In this document: in pieces, positions 8,532 to 14,591 of the stretch
How positions within the stretch are numbered: the stretch's first letter is position 1
Layout of the letters: each line of letters starts with the position of its first letter
Assembly (NCBI GenBank): GCA_030753015.1
Contig: JASMDC010000036.1
Coordinates: 1 to 35,621 of the forward strand
Direction: 5' to 3'
Length of the DNA stretch: 35,621 bases
From: Candidatus Undinarchaeales archaeon
GTDB lineage: Archaea; SpSt-1190; JASMDC01
Notes under the pieces: generated by a model
The model's database searches: none
What the model was told of the DNA's origin: nothing
What the model saw: only the letters and a program-made list of their open reading frames with translations
Translations under genes and position numbers: made by a program

Positions 8532-8563
8532 ACTCGAAGGTTGGTTCGAGTTACCCATGGGTA
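8532..8563 (+). terminator. Two adjacent palindromes after the WD40 gene
   Basis: ACTCGAA (8532-8538) pairs with TTCGAGT (8545-8551) across a 6-nt loop. It is followed at once by the perfect palindrome TACCCATGGGTA (8552-8563) and then AT/T-rich sequence. Position directly after the stop codon suggests 3'-end formation. An operator for the TPR gene 86 nt further on is also possible. Confidence 0.35.
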
Positions 8564-8617
8564 TACTTAACGGCTTAATTAATCCTTCTATTTCACGTGG
8601 CCACAGGTTCAAGCAGG

Positions 8618-8625
8618 TATATATA
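8618..8625 (+). promoter_or_regulatory. TATA box for the TPR lipoprotein gene
   Basis: TATATATA ends 23 nt before the ATG at 8649. There is no Shine-Dalgarno sequence before the start (…CACACAATG), so a leaderless transcript is likely. Confidence 0.65.
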
Positions 8626-8648
8626 CAATACAATCTAAATCACACACA

Positions 8649-10502
8649 ATGAAGACCAATCGGGGATATCGACTTCTAGTATCGATTATGATCATAGCTG
8701 TACTTTTTATGAGCGGTTGTACAGAAAGTCAACCCCCAGCAGAAGTACCCGACCCGAACCAGAAAACACCAGAAACCACCTCCGAAGTGTCCGAAAGGAT
8801 CCAACCGGTACCAGGAATATCCGACCCGGACCAGAAGACGACGGAAGCCACTCCTGAACCGTCCGAAGTGATCCCACCGACACCGTCAACAATCCCGGAT
8901 GCACCCGATGCTAACGAATACATGATCAGTGGTGATGCTAACGCTGATTCAGGGGATTACTCCAAAGCGATAACCGACTATAGCAGAGCTATCGAATTGG
9001 AGCCCAATAACGCTCTGGCATATTCCAGTAGAGCGACCGCTCAAGCAATGCTTGTAGAACATACCAGTGCGATATCCGACTTTAGTAAGGCTATTGAGCT
9101 GGATCCGAAAGATGCGGTGTCATATCGTAATAGAGGAGCTGTACACCAGGCGACAGGAGATAGTGCCAGCGCGATATCCGATTTTGACAAAGCGATCGAA
9201 CTGGACTCAAAAGATGTTGATACATTTTTCAATAGAGGAATGATCCAAGGTATGCTTGGAGATTTCTCCAAAGCCATATCTGACTTTGATAAGGCGATTG
9301 AGCTGAGCACGGAAGACTCTGCGGGATTGTTCAAGATCTATTACATCAGAGGCGCCATCCATAGCGAATTAGGGGAGGATCCCAAAGCCTCATCTGACTA
9401 TAGCAGGGTCATTGAACTGAACTCAGAATTCTCCAGCGCATATTATGATAGAGGAAGTACCTACTACAAGTCAGGTGACTACTCCAGTGCCATATCCGAC
9501 TTCAGCAAAACGATCGAACTGGATCCAGAGAATTTCAAGGCATATTACAACAGAGGGACCGCTCACTGGTTCGTGGGCGTAAGCTCCAAGGAGCTGGAAA
9601 GCGCGTCCAAGGCGATATCCGACTACGATAAGGTAATCGAGTTGGATCCAAGAAATTCAAAAGCATATCAGGGCAGAATCTCTGCTTACCAGTTACTTAA
9701 CGCATTGGGGGATGAGACTAACGCCGTATCAGATTATGATAATGCTATTATGCTAGACTCAAAGGATGCTACTGCATATTATGCTAGGGCAAGGACCTCC
9801 TTCTTGTTAGGAGAACATTCCACTGCTCTAACTGACTATAGTAAAGTCATTGAGCTAGGTGCAGCCGATGCCGTGGTTTATTACGAGCGAGGCGATGCCT
9901 ACGGCGCGTCGATGGAATATTCTGATGCCTTACCTGATTTTGATAAAGCCATCGAGTTGGACCCGGGATATGTCATGGCATATGTTTCCAGGGGAAGTGT
10001 TCATGGCCTATTGAAAGACTACTCAAAGGCAGTATCCGACGCCACCAAAGCTATTGAGCTGGATCCGAATTCTGCTTTAGCATATTTGGGTAGAGGAAAT
10101 GCCTATGCGAGCATGGGCGCAAAATCCTACGTACAAGGAGAAAAATCCAGAGCTTCAGAAGAGTATATCAAAGCCATATCCGATTATACGAAGGTCATAG
10201 AATTAGCACCCACTTACGCTGATGCGTATTACAACCGGGGAACTACGTATTATAACATGGACCTGGGAGATCTATCCAGAGCACAACCTGACTTTGATAA
10301 GACAGAAGCACTAGGAGGAAGAACGTTCAAGAAACCCGAACAAGCAGTTCAGTTCACAGCCAAACAATTCCCATCCTACCCTAAACGCGGGCCATCAGTA
10401 TCCTCCGGATCGGGATACGGCAGCGAAATATTCTCTTCCGCCATGTCTATGCCGACCTGGTCTAACAGAGTCTATGTGAAACCCGCATATGATTGGCAGT
10501 GA
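8649..10502 (+). CDS. TPR-repeat lipoprotein, AT-richer than its neighbours
   Basis: The 617-residue protein starts with a lipoprotein signal ending in FMSGC (Cys ~25), then a Pro/Thr/Glu linker of ~65 residues with an internal duplication (PDPNQKTPE.. / SDPDQKTTE..). About 13 TPR units of ~34 residues follow; each carries a core such as AYYNRGTxYxxxGDYSxAISDFDKAIELDP. TPR superhelices bind proteins or peptides, so this is a surface-tethered scaffold or binding protein. The last ~60 residues are Ser/Gly/Tyr-rich without TPRs. Codon use (AGA, ATA, GAT, TTA) and base composition are clearly more AT-rich than the surrounding genes, a sign of recent acquisition, although the promoter looks normally archaeal. 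Confidence 0.92.
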   Translation: MKTNRGYRLLVSIMIIAVLFMSGCTESQPPAEVPDPNQKTPETTSEVSERIQPVPGISDPDQKTTEATPEPSEVIPPTPSTIPDAPDANEYMISGDANADSGDYSKAITDYSRAIELEPNNALAYSSRATAQAMLVEHTSAISDFSKAIELDPKDAVSYRNRGAVHQATGDSASAISDFDKAIELDSKDVDTFFNRGMIQGMLGDFSKAISDFDKAIELSTEDSAGLFKIYYIRGAIHSELGEDPKASSDYSRVIELNSEFSSAYYDRGSTYYKSGDYSSAISDFSKTIELDPENFKAYYNRGTAHWFVGVSSKELESASKAISDYDKVIELDPRNSKAYQGRISAYQLLNALGDETNAVSDYDNAIMLDSKDATAYYARARTSFLLGEHSTALTDYSKVIELGAADAVVYYERGDAYGASMEYSDALPDFDKAIELDPGYVMAYVSRGSVHGLLKDYSKAVSDATKAIELDPNSALAYLGRGNAYASMGAKSYVQGEKSRASEEYIKAISDYTKVIELAPTYADAYYNRGTTYYNMDLGDLSRAQPDFDKTEALGGRTFKKPEQAVQFTAKQFPSYPKRGPSVSSGSGYGSEIFSSAMSMPTWSNRVYVKPAYDWQ

Positions 10503-10520
10503 GTACAAGTTACCTAGAAC

Positions 10521-10886
10521 CTACTCGAAGGTGACCTGCACCATCCCTCCAAGCCGGCGGCATCGCTCAATACCAGAGGCCAGTTCCCCGAGCGGTGCGA
10601 ATCCCGAATTGTGGTAGAGTTCAACGATACAGTCAAAGCGATCGGGCTCGGTGAGCGCGGTGGTGGATACCGAACCCTTTGTCCTGCTCGAACCATGAAG
10701 GTACTCCATGAGAGCGTTCACGCGCTTGTCTTCAAGCACGAAATAGAACGATTCGTTCACCTCTAGCTCGACCACATCGCTCTCCAGCAGCACCAGATCC
10801 TCGTCGGGACGGCTGCCACAGATCCGGGAATCGTCATCTGCAATGCCTTCGTGCGGCCTCCAGAATCCGACGACAAGACGCGGCAT
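10521..10886 (-). CDS. Hypothetical protein encoded downstream of rpoK
   Basis: The 121-residue product is soluble and acidic in its first half (ESDVVELEVNESFYFVLEDKRVNALMEYLHG) and beta-rich towards the end (GGMVQVTFE). I do not recognise a family, and there is no membrane segment or clear metal motif. Its ATG lies 20 nt after the rpoK stop, so both are probably on one transcript. It ends convergently with the TPR gene, 18 nt away. Confidence 0.72.
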   Translation of the reverse strand: MPRLVVGFWRPHEGIADDDSRICGSRPDEDLVLLESDVVELEVNESFYFVLEDKRVNALMEYLHGSSRTKGSVSTTALTEPDRFDCIVELYHNSGFAPLGELASGIERCRRLGGMVQVTFE

Positions 10887-10906
10887 AGGAACGACCGAGG
10901 AGTTGT

Positions 10907-11134
10907 CTAGTCGATGGCTGTGTTCGGATCGACACGTATTTGAGTTCCAGCGACCGTGCGGACGATCTCCACGGGGATGCGACCTTCCTGAAACTCGAGC
11001 TTCGCGATCTCGATGGGATCCATCATTCCCTCGGGTGGTTCGATGGTCGTCGGGGAGCCATATGCGATCTGAAGAGCGCGAGCCCCGATGATACGCGCCT
11101 TTTCGAACCTTGTCAGCCTGTTATCTGCCCACAT
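10907..11134 (-). CDS. rpoK: DNA-directed RNA polymerase subunit K (Rpo6/RpoK)
   Basis: RpoK is the archaeal counterpart of eukaryotic RPB6 and bacterial omega and helps assemble the polymerase core. The family signature LTRFEKARIIGARALQIAYGSP is near the N-terminus, and DPIEIAKLEFQEGRIPVEIVR near the C-terminus, with a short insertion (TTIEPPEGMM) between. The frame is open to an ATG at 11173, but I prefer the ATG at 11134 (75 residues). GGTGAG at 11141-11146 lies 6 nt before it, and the TATA box at 11172-11181 would overlap the upstream ATG. The insertion and the ~10-residue C-terminal tail make it slightly longer than the usual 55-60 residues. Confidence 0.93.
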   Translation of the reverse strand: MWADNRLTRFEKARIIGARALQIAYGSPTTIEPPEGMMDPIEIAKLEFQEGRIPVEIVRTVAGTQIRVDPNTAID

Positions 11135-11171
11135 GAACCTCTCACCCAGGAGGGTGAGAACAGGATCATCC

Positions 11172-11181
11172 ATTTAAATAA
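11172..11181. promoter_or_regulatory. Shared TATA element between rpoK and the isomerase gene
   Basis: ATTTAAATAA reads as a TATA box on both strands. On the minus strand it is ~38 nt from the preferred rpoK start, and on the plus strand ~31 nt from the isomerase ATG at 11212. One element may therefore direct both divergent genes. Confidence 0.5.
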
Positions 11182-11211
11182 GTATTGGGGAAAGCGCCCC
11201 CGGAACACATT

Positions 11212-12063
11212 ATGAAGCAGGTTTTCCTCTCCACTACGTGTCTTGGTGGCGGGACCTCGGCGTCAGAGGTCCTTCGGACGCTCGCCGAGGGCGGTTTCAA
11301 ACGCCTTGAGATGGGTTCATCACATCGTTACGAGAGAGAGCTGGTGCCCACCATCGCACGAGAGGCCAGGGAACTGGACCTGACGCTCCTCACCCATAAC
11401 TACTTTCCCCCGTGCAAGAATCCTTTCATGCTCAATCCCGCGGCAAGCGACGAGGCGTTCGTCGAGCGGTCCCGGGCCTTCATGCTCGAAGCCATCGACG
11501 CCGCTGCCACCCTGGGAAGTCCAGTGTACGGCTTCCATCCGGGATTCCGCCTCGAGCGCTCGCTCGGTTTCGGCCACGTCCTTGAAGACACCTCCCAGCT
11601 CACCGATGCCGATGACGCCTACGAGCGGGCCGTACGCTCGGCCGGGCTCTTCGTCGACCGCGGACGCGAGGCGGGCATCAGGATCCTTGTGGAGAACCTC
11701 GAGAACAAGAACGAGTCGTACATCCTCTGCACCGCCGATGAGCTAAATCGCTTCGTTCGCGACGTCGGAGGAGGCCTGGGCATCCTCCTCGACATCGGAC
11801 ACCTCCGCATAGCGGCACGGAAGCACCGGTTCGATCCCACCAGATTCGTGGACACCTTCGCATCGCTCGTGGGCGAGGTCCATGTGAACTCCAACGACGG
11901 CATCATCGACTCCCACGAGCCCCTCGGGCCGAGCGACATCGGTGAGCTCGAGCTGGTCCGGCGCATCGAGAACGATGTGCCCGTGGTGATGGAGATCACG
12001 AGCTCGGACCTGGGAGTGCTCCGTGAGAACATGCGGCTGGTCGAGAGGACAATCTCCGCGTGA
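11212..12063 (+). CDS. TIM-barrel sugar phosphate isomerase/epimerase (AP endonuclease 2 family)
   Basis: The 283-residue protein follows the xylose isomerase-like TIM-barrel plan (PF01261), shared by endonuclease IV, sugar isomerases and epimerases. Metal-ligand positions are plausible at LLTHNYFPP (His), YGFHPGF (His), ILVENLENKN (Glu), LLDIGHLRIA (Asp, His), EVHVNSNDG (His) and VVMEITS (Glu). The substrate cannot be read from the sequence. The ATG at 11212 is chosen over one at 11185 because family sequence begins there (KQVFLSTTCLGG) and because it suits the TATA element at 11172-11181. The upstream neighbour is divergent; downstream genes are convergent, so it is probably monocistronic. 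Confidence 0.85.
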   Translation: MKQVFLSTTCLGGGTSASEVLRTLAEGGFKRLEMGSSHRYERELVPTIAREARELDLTLLTHNYFPPCKNPFMLNPAASDEAFVERSRAFMLEAIDAAATLGSPVYGFHPGFRLERSLGFGHVLEDTSQLTDADDAYERAVRSAGLFVDRGREAGIRILVENLENKNESYILCTADELNRFVRDVGGGLGILLDIGHLRIAARKHRFDPTRFVDTFASLVGEVHVNSNDGIIDSHEPLGPSDIGELELVRRIENDVPVVMEITSSDLGVLRENMRLVERTISA

Positions 12064-12072
12064 GGTCGATCC

Positions 12073-12465
12073 TTAGCCCCACTGCTGTTGCTGCGGGTAG
12101 CCCTGCTGCTGGCCCTGTTGTTGCTGCGGGTAGCCCTGCTGCTGGCCCTGTTGTTGCTGCGGGTAGCCCTGCTGACCCTGTTGTTGGCCCCACTGCTGCT
12201 GCTGCTGCTGCTGCTGACCCCACTGCTGTGGCATCTGCGGCTGTTCGGCGCCGGTGGCGCTCGGGGCCTTTATCGTCTTCTTCTTTTTATTTTTCAGGGC
12301 GAGCATGATGTACCCGATGAGCCCGACGAACGCGAAGAGGAACATACCGGCGCATGCCACAAATATCTTTCCCTCAGGAGTAGAGGTGAGTCCCGAGAAC
12401 AGGCCCGCCTCCTCGGCGGTTGCCACTGTCATGAGTATGACGGCGACAAGATACGCCCTAAGCAT
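12073..12465 (-). CDS. Membrane protein with Gln/Gly/Tyr/Pro repeat tail
   Basis: The 130-residue protein has an N-terminal signal or anchor (LRAYLVAVILMTVATA), a second membrane segment (VACAGMFLFAFVGLIGYIMLAL) followed by a basic KNKKKK stop-transfer, and then a ~75-residue tail made almost only of Gln, Gly, Tyr and Pro. By the positive-inside rule the tail is cytoplasmic. The tail holds repeats of an 11-residue unit around GYPQQQQ; such sequences are prone to self-association, as in prion-like domains. I do not recognise a family. A strong TATA box (AAATATAAATAA on the minus strand) lies 22-33 nt before the ATG, so it is separate from the fibrillarin operon. Confidence 0.75.
   Translation of the reverse strand: MLRAYLVAVILMTVATAEEAGLFSGLTSTPEGKIFVACAGMFLFAFVGLIGYIMLALKNKKKKTIKAPSATGAEQPQMPQQWGQQQQQQQQWGQQQGQQGYPQQQQGQQQGYPQQQQGQQQGYPQQQQWG
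12088..12183 (-). repeat. Three tandem 33-nt repeats coding the Gln-rich tail
   Basis: 12088-12120 and 12121-12153 are identical 33-nt units. 12154-12183 is a third copy lacking 3 nt. Each codes one GYPQQQQ-containing unit. The identity at DNA level implies recent slippage or expansion. Confidence 0.9.
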
Positions 12466-12486
12466 AGCATTTCAACCACTCCCATG

Positions 12487-12498
12487 TTATTTATATTT
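12487..12498 (-). promoter_or_regulatory. TATA box for the Gln-rich membrane protein
   Basis: On the minus strand this reads AAATATAAATAA. It lies 22-33 nt before the ATG at 12465, between that gene and the fibrillarin stop. Confidence 0.6.
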
Positions 12499-12520
12499 TC
12501 ATCCAGGGAGCGGGGATGGC

Positions 12521-13366
12521 TCAGCTCACCCGAGCGATCACCGCAGCGTGATCCTTCTCGAATGGCATAAGGTGCCTCGTTTCGGCGATGGCGAGCCCCG
12601 AGCGTTTCAGAATCCCCATCTGTTCAGCGAAGATCTTGGAGGGCTGTTGCGACACGTCTATCGACCGCGCCTTGATCATCAGCACGAGGGTCCCTTCGGG
12701 CATGAAGGCACGAACGTTCGCCACGGATATATCAGCCTGGTCAGGCTGGGCCACGTCCTGGTACACCACGTCCACAGGTCCCACCAGATCGGAATATCTC
12801 GCTGGTTTCCTGGCGTCCGCAAGGATGGGTACGATGTTGGGGCGCCGCTCTGCTAGCCGGAACAGGTCGCGCATGGAGCGCGGGGCGAACTCAACCGCGT
12901 ACACCACACCTCGAGTGACTATGTCACTGATGTGGGATATGGTAGTCCCAGATGCCGCACCGAGGTAGAGCACACGCGAGTCGCGTTTGAAGGGAAGGGA
13001 TGCGCATCCCTTAAGGATGGCCGCGGAGAACTTGGACCGGAATGGGTCCCAAACGCGCAGCTCGTCGTCACCATGCTTGATGAGCCGCTCGTCGTACACG
13101 CGCGAACCGGGGATGAGGTTCTTTGTGGCCGGACGAACACGCGTGCCCTCCCGTACCTTGAACATGTTGGGACCCAGGGGTTCGACGTTCTTGCCCGGGC
13201 TCATGGTGAGCCCCGGATGCCGATCGAACTGACGAGGTCGGTCGCGCTGTTGGCGGTATGGCCGGTCGCGTTGCGGCGGTCGACCGCCACGTCCGCGGTC
13301 ACGGCCACGGTCCCAGTTTCTGCCCCCGGAGTTGCCGAAGTTGCGTCGCGGTCTGTCGTTTCCCAT
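12521..13366 (-). CDS. flpA: Fibrillarin-like rRNA/tRNA 2'-O-methyltransferase with Arg/Gly-rich N-terminal tail
   Basis: Fibrillarin is the SAM-dependent methyltransferase of archaeal box C/D RNPs and acts with Nop5 and L7Ae. Residues ~60-281 are the family: LYLGAASGTTISHISDIV (SAM site), VYAVEFAPRSMRDL, ILADARKPARY, VYQDVAQPDQADI and LMIKARSID. Unusually, residues 1-54 form a low-complexity tail with 16 Arg and 9 Gly (SGGRNWDRGRDRGRGGR), resembling the GAR domain of eukaryotic fibrillarin, which archaeal proteins normally lack. The start is supported by a TGATG overlap with the nop5 stop and a GGGGGTGG upstream; Met55 would be the start of a tail-less form. Nop5 is directly upstream in the same operon. 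Confidence 0.95.
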   Translation of the reverse strand: MGNDRPRRNFGNSGGRNWDRGRDRGRGGRPPQRDRPYRQQRDRPRQFDRHPGLTMSPGKNVEPLGPNMFKVREGTRVRPATKNLIPGSRVYDERLIKHGDDELRVWDPFRSKFSAAILKGCASLPFKRDSRVLYLGAASGTTISHISDIVTRGVVYAVEFAPRSMRDLFRLAERRPNIVPILADARKPARYSDLVGPVDVVYQDVAQPDQADISVANVRAFMPEGTLVLMIKARSIDVSQQPSKIFAEQMGILKRSGLAIAETRHLMPFEKDHAAVIARVS

Positions 13367-14457
13367 CAGGCGCCACCCCCTTTGGCCTTGCCCTGGGCTA
13401 TGATGCGCTCGACCTTCTCATCGAGGGCCGTCTTGAGCTCCTCGCCGTGGTCCTCGTGCGAGTAGAAGTCCATCTTGGCGGCAAGTGATATCTTCGCTGC
13501 CAGCGCCCGCGCCACCTTTCCCCGAAGCTTGGGAGGAGCGTGGCCGATGGCAGGATGCTGGAATATGACACCGTGCTTGGGGGATGGGGTCCCCTTGGCC
13601 AGGTGCTTGAACAGCGCTCGCTCTGCTCCAAGGATCTGGACCGTTGACGATGGCATGCGGGCCAACCGTTCGAGGGTTCCTGAGATCGAGATTATCCGTG
13701 CGCCCAGGTTCGCTCCCGCCACGGTTCTTATGTTGGGGGCGAGCTCGGTCATAAGCACATCGATGTAATTGACGATGGCGTCACGCTGGGTGTACATCTC
13801 ACGGAGGGACGCGGCGAATCCGGACACGGCCGTGATGTCTGCATCGGCGAGCTTTATGCCAAGGGAACGGCCAGCGTACTCGACGATAGTGGGATCGCCT
13901 GAGGTCTGGGCCACGACATCCCGTTCACCGGCGAGCACCAGCGAGACGAACCGTTCGTGGTCGGTCACCTCCTGGTCGAGCTCGGGGAAGTGGATGCCGT
14001 ACCACTCCCTGATCCGCTCGGAAAGGAGGTTCAGGGTCTTGTCCAGCACGTCGAGCGCTTCGATGGCGTTCGTAGCGAGCCGGTCACGCCCGACGCCCTC
14101 GTGCATGGCGAACCGCACCAGGTCTAAGGCCACAGCATTCTTGAGGGCAATGATGTCTTCCACATCCCCGGATCGGAATAATTCGGCCTCGTTCTTGAGG
14201 ATGTACCGGGTAGCAGGGTTCAGGCGCTCTTTCTGATAGCCCTCTTTCTTGGTGTCGAACACCACGTCCTCTCCCTTCTTGGGCTTGACCTTCTTGAGAA
14301 GGGCCTTCTCCTCCTCCACTATCTCGCCTGAAGCGATGCTGTGGAGACGGTCGGCCACTTCTGCGGGCTCACGCGGGAAGGGTACATTAGCACGGAGCTC
14401 TCCCCCTTCGTCCACTGCGTACACTCCGAGGATGTTCCTGCTGATGTAGATGACCAT
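13366..14457 (-). CDS. nop5: Nop5 (Nop56/58-like) box C/D RNP core protein
   Basis: Nop5 bridges L7Ae, the box C/D guide RNA and fibrillarin. The 363-residue protein has a divergent N-terminal domain that binds fibrillarin, a coiled-coil middle, and the conserved NOP domain: TVAGANLGARIISISGTLERLARMP, then GAERALFKHLAKGTPSPKHGVIFQHP. The Lys/Ser-rich C-terminal tail of many homologues is absent. The frame opens to 14553, but the ATG at 14457 (MVIYISRNILGVYAVDE) is where family sequence begins, and the upstream 32 residues look untranslated. The stop overlaps the fibrillarin start by one base, so the two subunits are co-translated. Confidence 0.95.
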   Translation of the reverse strand: MVIYISRNILGVYAVDEGGELRANVPFPREPAEVADRLHSIASGEIVEEEKALLKKVKPKKGEDVVFDTKKEGYQKERLNPATRYILKNEAELFRSGDVEDIIALKNAVALDLVRFAMHEGVGRDRLATNAIEALDVLDKTLNLLSERIREWYGIHFPELDQEVTDHERFVSLVLAGERDVVAQTSGDPTIVEYAGRSLGIKLADADITAVSGFAASLREMYTQRDAIVNYIDVLMTELAPNIRTVAGANLGARIISISGTLERLARMPSSTVQILGAERALFKHLAKGTPSPKHGVIFQHPAIGHAPPKLRGKVARALAAKISLAAKMDFYSHEDHGEELKTALDEKVERIIAQGKAKGGGA

Positions 14458-14560
14458 ATGCTCGCCGTCCGTTGGTCCGCACCATACCTTGAAAAATGTT
14501 TGGAAAAGGAGCGGCGGCCCATTTCTGGTGTTAAAGTGAGTGGGGACCGGCACGCGACAG

Positions 14561-14568
14561 TTTTAAAT
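14561..14568 (+). promoter_or_regulatory. TATA box for the NHL-repeat gene
   Basis: TTTTAAAT ends 23 nt before a GTG at 14592, indicating a leaderless GTG start. An ATG at 14585 is out of frame. Confidence 0.55.
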
Positions 14569-14591
14569 GAGAAGTCGTCCACCAATGCAAC

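Noticed and set aside
8541-8556. GGTTCGAGTTACCC, resembling a tRNA T-arm
   Set aside because: No acceptor, D or anticodon arms can be drawn around it.
12088-12183. Short tandem repeats as a possible CRISPR array
   Set aside because: Units abut with no spacers and code in frame for GYPQQQQ repeats.
12088-12570. A plus-strand frame coding repeated Leu-rich segments that could look like a membrane protein
   Set aside because: The Leu runs are the antisense of the CAG/CAA Gln repeats; the minus-strand gene has a signal segment and a TATA box.
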